Assembly (NCBI GenBank): GCA_002391105.1
Contig: DGRT01000118.1
Location: 1-7,093, forward strand
Reading direction: 5' to 3'
Origin: Lachnospiraceae bacterium UBA4381
GTDB lineage: Bacteria > Bacillota > Clostridia > Lachnospirales > Lachnospiraceae
DNA length: 7,093 nt
Shown one piece after another: positions 1 through 6,110 of the stretch (position 1 is the stretch's first letter; every line of letters begins with the position of its first letter). A program made the position numbers and the translations under genes. The notes under the pieces were generated by a model. It was not told the origin of the DNA and did no database searches. It worked only from the letters and a program-made list of their open reading frames with translations.

Positions 1-258
1 ATACACTATTCATAGGGTGAGAGAGTTATGAAAAATCTATGATTTAAATATAAACTTAAAAAATGAACAAACTGTTAACGAGTTTTAAAAAAACTGTAAA
101 GATTTACATAACTTTCCGGAATAATAAAAAAGTATGTAAATAAAATCCAGGATTTTAAAATATTGTCATTTATAGGATAATTCTTTGGTTTTAACTGGAG
201 TCTTAATGTGATACAATAACTTATCAGAGCGAAGTCTCATACTGGAGGAGGAAATATC
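1..258. other. A/T-rich non-coding region upstream of the cluster
   Basis: No credible gene lies here. Stops are frequent in all plus frames; the only open stretch touching the left edge (frame 2, ending in TGA at 29-31) is nine codons and cannot be assigned to an upstream gene. The region is strongly A/T-rich, with A-runs at about 58-63, 87-93 and 126-131. There are short A/T-dominated dyads, such as AGTTTT/AAAACT at 81-86 and 90-95, but no G+C-rich stem with a T-run, so a terminator for an upstream gene cannot be called. The right end carries the candidate promoter and the ribosome binding site of the bactofilin gene. Confidence 0.7.
191..217 (+). promoter_or_regulatory. Candidate sigma-A promoter with extended -10, driving the bactofilin-led operon
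   Basis: TACAAT at 212-217 matches the -10 consensus in five of six positions and is preceded by TG at 209-210, giving the extended -10 form TGnTACAAT. The -35 is poor: TTAACT at 191-196 (4/6, 15-bp spacer) or TTTAAC at 190-195 (16-bp spacer). An extended -10 often compensates for a weak -35. Transcription would begin near 223-226, leaving a leader of about 35 nt before the ATG at 259. This is the best candidate in the upstream region; it is an inference from motif match and position only. Confidence 0.45.
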
Positions 259-774
259 ATGAGTGAACTTGAGCTTGAACTGAAGGGCGAAGAAGAACTT
301 ACTGGTCTCAGTGAGAATACTACTTATATCACAAGAGAGACTACAATAAGTGGAGATATAGATATAGACGGCGACATCGAGATGGAAGGCAGAGTGGAGG
401 GAAATATTCGCTGCAGTGGAAAGCTTGTTGTCGGAGGCCGTGTAATAGGAAATATAAGTGCCGGTGAGCTATATACCAGTCAGGCTCATATAGAGGGCGA
501 GATTGTTTCAAGAGGTATGGTTAAGATTGGTACCGGATCTGTAACTATGGGAAATATTTCTGCGGAGTCGGCAGTGATAGCCGGAGCTGTTAAGGGAGAT
601 ATTGATGTGAGAGGCGATGTTGTGGTGGATTCGACTGCTGTTGTTGTCGGCAATATCAAGTCCAAGGATGTTCAGATTAACAGTGGTGCAATACTTAACG
701 GTATGTGCGAACAGAGCTATGCCCAGGTTGATGTAAATAAATACTTCAGCGAGAATATAGAAAGTCTGGACTGA
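259..774 (+). CDS. Bactofilin family polymer-forming cytoskeletal protein
   Basis: This 171-residue protein looks like a bactofilin (DUF583 family), a nucleotide-independent filament former built as a right-handed beta-helix and usually tied to cell-envelope shape or local peptidoglycan synthesis. The core, about residues 27-148, shows the typical glycine-punctuated repeat: x-G-[NED]-I occurs at residues 47-50 (EGNI), 63-66 (IGNI), 79-82 (EGEI), 97-100 (MGNI), 112-115 (KGDI) and 130-133 (VGNI), a spacing of 15-18 residues per helical turn. The tail VQINSGAILNGMCEQ matches the usual end of the domain. The first 20 residues are acidic (SELELELKGEEEL) and lack a hydrophobic membrane-targeting segment or signal peptide, so the protein is probably cytoplasmic. 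The start is fixed by GGAGGAGG at 244-251, 7 nt before ATG. It ends in a tandem stop, TGA TAA, 34 nt before pyrH, which suggests co-transcription. Its partners cannot be told from this window; M23 peptidases are common neighbours in other genomes. Confidence 0.9.
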   Translation: MSELELELKGEEELTGLSENTTYITRETTISGDIDIDGDIEMEGRVEGNIRCSGKLVVGGRVIGNISAGELYTSQAHIEGEIVSRGMVKIGTGSVTMGNISAESAVIAGAVKGDIDVRGDVVVDSTAVVVGNIKSKDVQINSGAILNGMCEQSYAQVDVNKYFSENIESLD

Positions 775-808
775 TAATCAGGATAACAGTAATAAAAAGG
801 AGACAGAA

Positions 809-1510
809 ATGGAATTAAAGAGGATACTGCTTAAGCTTAGTGGAGAGGCTCTTGCCGGTGATGCTCATCATGGCTTTTCAGATGAGGAGGTTACAAGAGT
901 TGCTCTTGAGGTAAAGAAGGTTGTTGATAAAGGCATTCAGGTCGGAGTCGTAATAGGCGGCGGCAATTTCTGGAGAGGCCGCAGCTCCAATGAGATGGAC
1001 AGAGTAAAGGCTGACCAGATCGGAATGCTTGCTACAGTCATGAACTGTATATATGCTGCTGATGCATTTAGAAGAGCCGGCATGAAGTGCCGTATTACAT
1101 CACCCTATGCCATAGGTGATGTAACTGAGCTGTATGTAAGAGATAAGGCTATAGAGTATATGGAGCAGGGCTATGTTGTGTTCTATGCCGGAGGAACCAG
1201 TCATCCATATGTATCAACTGATATGGCTGCGGTTCTCAGAGCCATAGAGACAAAGTGCGATGCAATACTTTCTGCCAAGGCAATAGACGGAGTATATGAC
1301 AGCGATCCTAAAGTGAATCCGGACGCCAAGAAATATGACACAATGAAGATGTCTGATATAGTTGACCAGAAGCTTGGAGTTATAGATCTTGCATCAGCAG
1401 TGCTTGCTATGGAGAATCATATGCCTATGCTTCTCTTCGGACTTAGCGAGAAGGATTCCATAGTAAGAGCAGTATCGGGAGAGAAGATAGGTACTATGGT
1501 TGAGGCCTGA
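809..1510 (+). CDS. pyrH: UMP kinase (uridylate kinase), amino acid kinase family
   Basis: PyrH phosphorylates UMP to UDP with ATP, the committed step toward UTP and CTP; the bacterial enzyme is a cytoplasmic hexamer of the amino acid kinase fold. The 233-residue length is normal. Visible motifs are KLSGEAL (residues 9-15) for phosphate binding, IGGGNFWRG (49-57), DQIGMLATVMN (69-79), the UMP-binding segment GTSHPYVSTD (129-138), and AIDGVYDSDP (158-167). Aspartates corresponding to E. coli D146, D159, D174 and D201 appear as D138, D151, D166 and D193. The odd point is S131: the family motif is normally G-T-G-[NHS]-P, and here the glycine after Thr is serine (codon AGT at 1199-1201). The reading frame and flanking motifs are intact, so this looks like a substitution, not a broken gene. 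The start is supported by AAAGGAGA at 796-803. An 89-nt gap follows before frr. Confidence 0.97.
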   Translation: MELKRILLKLSGEALAGDAHHGFSDEEVTRVALEVKKVVDKGIQVGVVIGGGNFWRGRSSNEMDRVKADQIGMLATVMNCIYAADAFRRAGMKCRITSPYAIGDVTELYVRDKAIEYMEQGYVVFYAGGTSHPYVSTDMAAVLRAIETKCDAILSAKAIDGVYDSDPKVNPDAKKYDTMKMSDIVDQKLGVIDLASAVLAMENHMPMLLFGLSEKDSIVRAVSGEKIGTMVEA

Positions 1511-1599
1511 GTTAGTAGTAAAAGGCTAATAATTATTTCAACAGAAAACGAAGAATTATTAATAATATAAAACATAGAACGTATTAGGGAGGTTTTAAC
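1511..1599 (+). other. pyrH-frr intergenic spacer with weak A/T hairpin and frr ribosome binding site
   Basis: An 89-nt A/T-rich gap. TAATAATT at 1527-1534 and AATTATTA at 1554-1561 form an 8-bp inverted repeat with a 19-nt loop. It is made only of A/T pairs and lacks a clean T-run, so it is unlikely to terminate transcription. AGGGAGG at 1586-1592, 7 nt before ATG, is a strong Shine-Dalgarno for frr. No convincing promoter was found. Confidence 0.5.
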
Positions 1600-2142
1600 A
1601 TGACAAATTTAGAAGAAAAGATGCAGAAGGTTTTAGATAATCTTGAGGCAGAATATGCAACTATAAGAGCAGGACGTGCTAATCCGCACATCCTTGACAA
1701 GATTAAGGTTGAGTATTATGGAACCATGACCAATATGCAGGGTGTTGCAAATGTAACTGTCCCTGAAGCAAGAACTCTGAAGATATCACCATGGGAGCCA
1801 AGCATGGTAAAAACCATCGAGAAGGCTATACTTGCATCAGATCTTGGAGTTACTCCAAATAATGACGGAAAGAACGTTATCATCAATTTCCCTGAGCTTA
1901 CAGAGGAAAGACGTAAGGAGCTTGCAAAGGATATCAAGAAGAAGGGCGAAGAGGCTAAAGTAGCTGTTCGTAATGCCAGACGTGATGCTAACGAAGCTGC
2001 CAAAAAGCAGAACAAGGCTGGCGAGATATCTGAGGATGAACTGGCTGATGCAGAGGATGAGATTCAGAAGGCAACTGATAAGTTTATCAAGAAGATAGAT
2101 GAGCTTGTTGATGGCAAGACCAAGGATATAATGACAGTATAA
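1600..2142 (+). CDS. frr: Ribosome recycling factor
   Basis: RRF acts in the cytoplasm with EF-G to split the post-termination ribosome so that subunits can be reused. At 180 residues it is a few residues shorter than the typical 185, the difference lying at the N terminus. The strong Shine-Dalgarno at 1586-1592 supports this start. The three-helix bundle domain contains the near-invariant IRAGRANP (residues 22-29) and the hinge/helix segment VRNARRDAN (123-131), whose arginines contact 23S rRNA in known structures. The beta domain II contains VTVPEARTLKISPWE (52-66), and FPELTEERRKEL (97-108) marks the return to the long helices. The C-terminal half is lysine/glutamate-rich, as in the family. 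TAA at 2140-2142 is followed after 18 nt by uppS, consistent with one transcript. Nothing appears abnormal. Confidence 0.97.
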   Translation: MTNLEEKMQKVLDNLEAEYATIRAGRANPHILDKIKVEYYGTMTNMQGVANVTVPEARTLKISPWEPSMVKTIEKAILASDLGVTPNNDGKNVIINFPELTEERRKELAKDIKKKGEEAKVAVRNARRDANEAAKKQNKAGEISEDELADAEDEIQKATDKFIKKIDELVDGKTKDIMTV

Positions 2143-2160
2143 TTTGGAGGACTGCTTAGT

Positions 2161-2889
2161 ATGTCTGATAAGAAGGGTTCAAATGAAAAGTACAGGGTTC
2201 CTGAACATGTAGCTATCATTCTTGACGGAAATGGGAGATGGGCCCAAAAACGCCATATGCCGCGTAACTTCGGACATAAGGCTGGTGCTGATAATCTCGA
2301 ACAGGTTATAGAGGATGCATGGGATCTGGGCATCAAGTATCTGACGGTATATGCATTTTCAACAGAAAACTGGAAAAGATCAGTGGAAGAGGTTACCGGA
2401 CTTATGACCATCCTCAGGGATTTTCTCAGAAAATCCATAGATAAATCCATGAAGAATAACATGCGTGTCCGTGTTCTGGGAAGAAGAGACCGTCTTGATA
2501 ATGATATAGTTAAAGCAATAGAAGACCTGGAGGAAACAACCAAAAATAATACCGGAATCCAGTTCAATGTAGCTCTTAACTATGGCGGCAGAGACGAGAT
2601 AACAAGAGCGGTTCAGTCTATAGCAGAGGATGTAAGAAATGGTAAGCTGGATACTTCTGATATTACAGAGGAGCTTATATCTTCCAGACTGGATACAGCC
2701 GATATACCTGATCCGGATCTTCTTATCAGAACCAGTGGAGAACTCAGGATATCCAATTTCCTGCCCTGGCAGATATCCTACAGTGAGTTCTATTTCTGTG
2801 ATACCCTGTGGCCGGATTTTGACAAAGAAGCTCTGAAGAAGGCGATTGACTATTATAATGGTCGAGACAGGCGCTTCGGAGGCGTATAG
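2161..2889 (+). CDS. uppS: Isoprenyl transferase (undecaprenyl diphosphate synthase)
   Basis: UppS is a cis-prenyltransferase that adds isopentenyl diphosphate units to farnesyl diphosphate, making the C55 carrier lipid precursor for peptidoglycan and other wall polymers. The 242-residue length is typical. Motifs: HVAIILDGNGRWA (residues 16-28) with catalytic/Mg-binding D22; HKAGADN (39-45); YAFSTENWKR (64-73); NYGGRDEI (140-147); and DLLIRTSGELRISNF (186-200), followed by LPWQISYSEFYF and WPDF. The C terminus RDRRFGGV is also typical. P202 sits where leucine is usual in F-L-L-W-Q, a mild variation. GGAGG at 2146-2150, 10 nt before ATG, supports the start. The gene is 18 nt after frr and 16 nt before cdsA. 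It consumes the product of the pathway to which downstream dxr and ispG belong. The product length (C55) is inferred from family and context. Confidence 0.96.
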   Translation: MSDKKGSNEKYRVPEHVAIILDGNGRWAQKRHMPRNFGHKAGADNLEQVIEDAWDLGIKYLTVYAFSTENWKRSVEEVTGLMTILRDFLRKSIDKSMKNNMRVRVLGRRDRLDNDIVKAIEDLEETTKNNTGIQFNVALNYGGRDEITRAVQSIAEDVRNGKLDTSDITEELISSRLDTADIPDPDLLIRTSGELRISNFLPWQISYSEFYFCDTLWPDFDKEALKKAIDYYNGRDRRFGGV

Positions 2890-2892
2890 ATT

Positions 2893-2908
2893 GGAGAACT
2901 AGGAATTG
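2893..2908 (+). promoter_or_regulatory. Shine-Dalgarno and TTG start codon of cdsA
   Basis: GGAG at 2893-2896 lies 9 nt before TTG at 2906-2908. No in-frame ATG or GTG precedes the conserved N terminus, and starting at TTG gives MFKTRLISGIVLV, the usual beginning of CdsA. The rare start codon probably lowers initiation relative to neighbouring genes, an inference not shown directly. Confidence 0.8.
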
Positions 2909-3736
2909 TTTAAGACAAGACTTATTAGTGGTATAGTGCTTGTTGCTCTTGCGTTTCTTACGCTGTGGATAGGAGGACCTGTTACAGGTCTTGTTACTAT
3001 GGCACTCTCCCTTGTGGGAGTATTTGAGCTGTGCAGAGTATATAAGATAGAGCAGAGATCACCGGCGGTTCTGGCATATGTCTGGACCGTCATATATTAT
3101 GCTATGCTGATGTTTCGTGATGTGGAAATAAGGGGCTTTCAGATAGGAAGGCTTACACTTCCGCTGATGATCACGTATCTTCTGGCTATACTTGCAGCAT
3201 ATGTATTTAGATTCCCCAAGTACCATGATAGAGAGATTATGGCAGCATTTATGTCATTTTTCTATGTCAGCGTAATGCTTTCATATATCTATAAGATAAG
3301 AGTTATGGAAAATGGCGGTTATTTCGTGGTGCTCATATTCCTCTGTTCCTGGGGAAATGATACCCTTGCGTACTGTACAGGTATGCTTTTCGGTAAGCAT
3401 AAGATGTCTCCGAAGCTTAGTCCCAAGAAAAGTATAGAAGGACTTATCGGAGGAATAATCGGCGCCGGAATACTTGGACTGCTTTATGGACTGTTCTTTA
3501 AGTCCAGGTTTGATTCTATAGATCATGTAGAGTTAGTTCTGTTTATTATCTGTGCGCTGGGAGCTGTTCCGGCAGTTATCGGTGATCTTGCTGCATCTGC
3601 CATAAAGAGAAATAATGATGTTAAGGACTATGGCAGACTGATACCGGGACACGGAGGCGTGCTTGACAGATTTGACAGTATGATATTTACAGCGCCTATT
3701 ATATATTATCTTGTTGTATTTGTTTCCGGACTATAA
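2906..3736 (+). CDS. cdsA: Phosphatidate cytidylyltransferase (CDP-diacylglycerol synthase)
   Basis: CdsA is a polytopic membrane enzyme that makes CDP-diacylglycerol from CTP and phosphatidic acid, the branch point to bacterial phospholipids. The 276-residue protein has a series of hydrophobic segments (roughly residues 6-22, 24-42, 53-70, 84-101, 113-130, 138-149, 179-198, 209-229 and 259-274; exact topology not determined). The family signature is clear near the C terminus: SAIKRNNDVKDYGRL (231-245), then IPGHGGVLDRFDS (246-258), with the conserved K-D and D-R-x-D acidic residues. SPKKSIEGLIGG (172-183) is also conserved. In WGNDTLAYCTG (149-159) the catalytic-region aspartate D152 is kept, but asparagine replaces the usual serine before it. 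Translation starts at TTG (2906). It follows uppS by 16 nt; a 101-nt repeat-containing gap separates it from dxr. Confidence 0.95.
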   Translation: MFKTRLISGIVLVALAFLTLWIGGPVTGLVTMALSLVGVFELCRVYKIEQRSPAVLAYVWTVIYYAMLMFRDVEIRGFQIGRLTLPLMITYLLAILAAYVFRFPKYHDREIMAAFMSFFYVSVMLSYIYKIRVMENGGYFVVLIFLCSWGNDTLAYCTGMLFGKHKMSPKLSPKKSIEGLIGGIIGAGILGLLYGLFFKSRFDSIDHVELVLFIICALGAVPAVIGDLAASAIKRNNDVKDYGRLIPGHGGVLDRFDSMIFTAPIIYYLVVFVSGL

Positions 3737-3746
3737 GGACATCTGT
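3737..3746 (+). promoter_or_regulatory. Copy 1 of a shared intergenic 10-mer, GGACATCTGT
   Basis: The 10-mer starts directly after the cdsA stop codon and recurs after rseP at 6096-6105. Both copies are followed within a few bases by TATATAA (3753-3759 here). With the next base this copy forms a perfect short dyad, GACA-TC-TGTC at 3738-3747. It may be a protein-binding site or a coincidence; no known operator was recognised. Confidence 0.25.
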
Positions 3747-3753
3747 CTGCATT

Positions 3754-3797
3754 ATATAAGCGGAATATAAGTGGGATATAAGTGGAATATAAGTAAA
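3754..3797 (+). repeat. Four tandem copies of an 11-bp direct repeat in the cdsA-dxr gap
   Basis: The units are ATATAAGCGGA (3754-3764), ATATAAGTGGG (3765-3775), ATATAAGTGGA (3776-3786) and ATATAAGTAAA (3787-3797). The first seven bases are identical in all four; the last unit decays at its end. Looser echoes follow (AAGTGG at 3801-3806, TATAAACGG at 3809-3817). The 11-bp period is close to one helical turn, so the same face would be presented repeatedly. The rest of the 101-nt gap (3737-3837) holds the 10-mer above and the dxr ribosome binding site AGAGGTGA at 3827-3834. TATAAG in each unit resembles a -10, but no -35 lies at proper spacing. The repeat itself is certain from the sequence; its function is unknown. 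Confidence 0.9.
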
Positions 3798-3837
3798 GGC
3801 AAGTGGTGTATAAACGGCAGGAAATCAGAGGTGACAA

Positions 3838-4986
3838 ATGAAGAATATATCTATAATTGGTTCAACCGGATCAATAGGAACCCAGGCTCTTGATATAGTA
3901 AGAGCAAATGGGGATATCCGGGTATCAGCCATTTCATGTGGGAAAAATATAGATTTGGTAGAGAAACAGGCCCGGGAGTTTAAACCTGAGCTTGTTTCTG
4001 TTTCAAGCGAAGATGATGCCAGAGACCTGAGAGTGAGACTGGCGGATACTTCTGTCAGAGTCGCAAGCGGAATGGAGGGACTTATAGAGGTAGCTACCTA
4101 TCCGAAGGCGGAGATGGTTCTGACAGCAATCGTTGGAATGATCGGAGTAGAGCCGACCCTTGCCGCTATCGATGCCGGAAAGGATATAGCACTTGCCAAC
4201 AAGGAAACCCTCGTTACAGCAGGGCATCTTGTTATGAAGGCGGCGGCTGATAAGGGAGTCAGGATACTTCCTGTTGACAGTGAGCACAGTGCCATATTCC
4301 AGAGTCTTCAGGGAAACAGCAGGAATAAGATAGCCAGGATACTGCTTACAGCTTCGGGCGGTCCTTTCAGGGGAAAGACGAGAGAGGAGCTGAAATGCGT
4401 GACGGTCGAGCAGGCGCTGAAGCATCCAAACTGGTCTATGGGAGCGAAGATCACTATTGACAGTGCCTCCATGGTCAACAAGGGGCTGGAGGTAATAGAA
4501 GCTCACTGGCTTTTTAATACGGACATAAAGGATATCGAGGTACTTATACAGCCTCAGAGTATTATTCATTCTGCAGTTGAATATGAGGACGGAGCTGTTA
4601 TAGCCCAGATGGGTACTCCTGATATGAAGCTGCCGATACAATATGCATTTTATTATCCGGAAAGAAGATATCTTGCAGGCGAAAGACTGGATTTTAAGAA
4701 AATCCGTAGTATAGTTATAGAGAGTCCTGACTTTGATACCTTCCGCGGAGTCCCTCTTGCTATAAAGGCCAGCGAGATAGGCGGCTCGATGCCTACAGTT
4801 ATGAATGAGGCAAATGAGATTGCAAATGCTGCTTTCCTGGCTGGAAGGATCAGCTTCCTCGAAATATATGATATGATCGAATATGCTATGTCACAGCATA
4901 CAGTTATTCAGGATGCGGGACTTATTGATATACTAGAAACGAGAGATTGGACGGACCGGCTTTTGAAGGATAAGTATGGAGTCTGA
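3838..4986 (+). CDS. dxr: 1-deoxy-D-xylulose 5-phosphate reductoisomerase
   Basis: Dxr converts 1-deoxy-D-xylulose 5-phosphate to 2-C-methyl-D-erythritol 4-phosphate with NADPH, the first committed step of the MEP isoprenoid pathway, in the cytoplasm. The 382-residue length fits the family. The N-terminal NADPH-binding site is IIGSTGSIGTQALDIV (residues 6-21). LANKETLVTAG (119-129) follows. Metal ligands appear as D147 and E149 in PVDSEHSAIFQSLQG (145-159), and E218 in NKGLEVIEAHW (214-224). SGGPF (173-177) and the flexible substrate loop HPNWSMGAKI (196-205) are intact, including H196 and W199. The C-terminal helical part holds MNEANEIANAAFL (322-334). The start is supported by AGAGGTGA at 3827-3834, and the protein begins as the family does (MKNISIIGSTGSIG). 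Stop TGA at 4984-4986 lies 33 nt before rseP in the same reading frame. This is the target of fosmidomycin in other bacteria; nothing here suggests altered binding. Confidence 0.97.
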   Translation: MKNISIIGSTGSIGTQALDIVRANGDIRVSAISCGKNIDLVEKQAREFKPELVSVSSEDDARDLRVRLADTSVRVASGMEGLIEVATYPKAEMVLTAIVGMIGVEPTLAAIDAGKDIALANKETLVTAGHLVMKAAADKGVRILPVDSEHSAIFQSLQGNSRNKIARILLTASGGPFRGKTREELKCVTVEQALKHPNWSMGAKITIDSASMVNKGLEVIEAHWLFNTDIKDIEVLIQPQSIIHSAVEYEDGAVIAQMGTPDMKLPIQYAFYYPERRYLAGERLDFKKIRSIVIESPDFDTFRGVPLAIKASEIGGSMPTVMNEANEIANAAFLAGRISFLEIYDMIEYAMSQHTVIQDAGLIDILETRDWTDRLLKDKYGV

Positions 4987-4999
4987 CGATTAATTATTT

Positions 5000-5023
5000 A
5001 TGCAAGGTTTGAAGAATATATGA
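5000..5023 (+). other. Seven-codon ORF overlapping the rseP start (ATGA)
   Basis: ATG at 5000 opens a reading frame coding for MQGLKNI and ends in TGA at 5021-5023, overlapping the rseP ATG (5020-5022) in an ATGA arrangement. It has no clear Shine-Dalgarno; the nearest GGAG (4978-4981) is 18 nt upstream, inside dxr. The rseP start itself has only weak complements (AAGG at 5004-5007, GAAGA at 5011-5015). Translation of rseP might rely on reinitiation or coupling, but an ORF this short can arise by chance. Confidence 0.2.
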
Positions 5024-6081
5024 ATATTATAGCTATGATCTTAATGTTTGGCGTGATTGTATTTGTCCACGAGTTTGGACATTTTATCTTCGCCAAGATG
5101 AATGGGATAAAGGTAAATGAGTTCGCCATAGGAATGGGCCCTATAATATCCACCTGGCGCAGGAAGGATACAGCCTACTCACTGAGGGCGCTTCCTCTTG
5201 GAGGATACTGTCTGATGGAGGGGATGGCTGAGGAGTCAGAGGATGCAAATGCATTTAACTCCAAATCAGTTCTTTCCAGACTGTCAGTGCTTTTTGCAGG
5301 TCCCTTTTTTAACTTTGTTCTGGCATTCCTTCTATCGATAATCATCTGCCATTTTTACGTTCTGGATGTTCCGGTACTGGACGAGATAAGCCCGGGAAGT
5401 GCTGCCGAGGAGGCGGGGATACTGCCCGGAGACGAGATCATCAGGCTTGATGGTAAGAGGATATATAATTACCGTGAGATAACGCTGTATTCCATGGTTA
5501 CGGACGTCAAGAAACCGGTTGACATAACATATAGGAGAAATGGTGAGGAACATACAGTTACACTCACGAGAAAGCTGGACGAGGAAACCGGAAATTATTA
5601 TTTTGGATTCCTGAGCCGGGGCAGAATGTCCACCGGAATAGCGGAGGAACTAAAATACTCGGTCTATGAGGTCAGGTTCCAGATAAAGGCTGTGGTATAT
5701 TCACTTAAGATGCTGTTTACCGGAAAGGCGGACAAGGACAGTCTCATGGGTCCGGTTGGTATGGGCAAGGTTGTAAATGATGTAATCGAAACGGCAAAGG
5801 AAGAAACTGAGGATGAAACAGCGGCTGTGCAGTTCATGGTTGTACTTCTGAATATCATTAATCTTGCGGTCCTTTTCAGTGCCAATCTGGGAGTGATGAA
5901 TCTTCTTCCTGTTCCTGCACTTGATGGCGGAAGGATAGTATTTGTCCTGATAGAAGCAATCGCCGGTAAAGCAGTGCCAAAGGAAAAGGAAATGGTGGTT
6001 ACGGCGGTGAGCGTTGTGCTGCTCATGCTGCTTATGATATTTGTATTCTTTAATGATCTGGGAAATGTAATTAATGGATAG
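5020..6081 (+). CDS. rseP: RseP-type site-2 intramembrane zinc metalloprotease (M50)
   Basis: A 353-residue membrane protease of the site-2 protease family, which in studied bacteria cuts membrane-anchored anti-sigma factors, signal-peptide remnants or other single-pass proteins within the membrane. The first membrane segment carries the zinc site HEFGH (residues 17-21), followed by the family stretch KVNEFAIGMGP (31-41) and LPLGGYCLMEG (58-68). A second hydrophobic segment, about 90-114, contains FAGPFFNFVLAF. One PDZ domain spans about 117-185 (ISPGSAAEEAGILPGDEII). GPVGM (244-248) precedes the last two hydrophobic segments; NLLPVPALDGGR (294-305) supplies the third zinc ligand D302, and the final segment is about 326-344. 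A single PDZ and this length fit Bacillota homologues. The ATG at 5020 gives the usual N terminus, but its ribosome binding site is weak. No anti-sigma or sigma gene is in the window, so its substrate is unknown. YluC or RasP are synonymous names in other Bacillota. Confidence 0.94.
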   Translation: MNIIAMILMFGVIVFVHEFGHFIFAKMNGIKVNEFAIGMGPIISTWRRKDTAYSLRALPLGGYCLMEGMAEESEDANAFNSKSVLSRLSVLFAGPFFNFVLAFLLSIIICHFYVLDVPVLDEISPGSAAEEAGILPGDEIIRLDGKRIYNYREITLYSMVTDVKKPVDITYRRNGEEHTVTLTRKLDEETGNYYFGFLSRGRMSTGIAEELKYSVYEVRFQIKAVVYSLKMLFTGKADKDSLMGPVGMGKVVNDVIETAKEETEDETAAVQFMVVLLNIINLAVLFSANLGVMNLLPVPALDGGRIVFVLIEAIAGKAVPKEKEMVVTAVSVVLLMLLMIFVFFNDLGNVING

Positions 6082-6095
6082 CTGTACCTCATGCG

Positions 6096-6105
6096 GGACA
6101 TCTGT
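6096..6105 (+). promoter_or_regulatory. Copy 2 of the shared intergenic 10-mer, GGACATCTGT
   Basis: Identical to 3737-3746 and located 14 nt after the rseP stop. It is followed after 3 nt by TATATAA (6109-6115). The dyad GACA/TGTC of the first copy is imperfect here, since the final base is T instead of C. Its function is unknown. Confidence 0.25.
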
Positions 6106-6110
6106 TTATA

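Noticed and set aside
58..131. A-runs in the upstream region as phased curved DNA
   Set aside because: The centres of the runs (about 60, 90 and 128) are not consistently spaced by whole helical turns, so they are better explained by general A/T-richness.
1527..1561. Inverted repeat in the pyrH-frr gap as a terminator
   Set aside because: The stem is 8 bp of A/T pairs only, with a 19-nt loop and no T-run, so it would be too weak to end transcription.
2064..2567. Long minus-strand open frame (167 codons) across the frr-uppS junction
   Set aside because: It lies wholly opposite two well-supported genes, has no recognisable domain or ribosome site, and its composition is what a reverse-complement shadow would give.
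3663..3702. Two perfect TTGACA hexamers (3663-3668 and 3672-3677) near the cdsA end, with TATTAT at 3697
   Set aside because: The hexamers come from codons for the conserved LDRFDS signature, and the spacing to TATTAT (19 bp from the second) is poor, so a dxr promoter here is not convincing.
4003..4641. Long minus-strand open frame (212 codons) opposite dxr
   Set aside because: It is a shadow of the strongly conserved dxr frame; its protein resembles no family and no start signal was seen.
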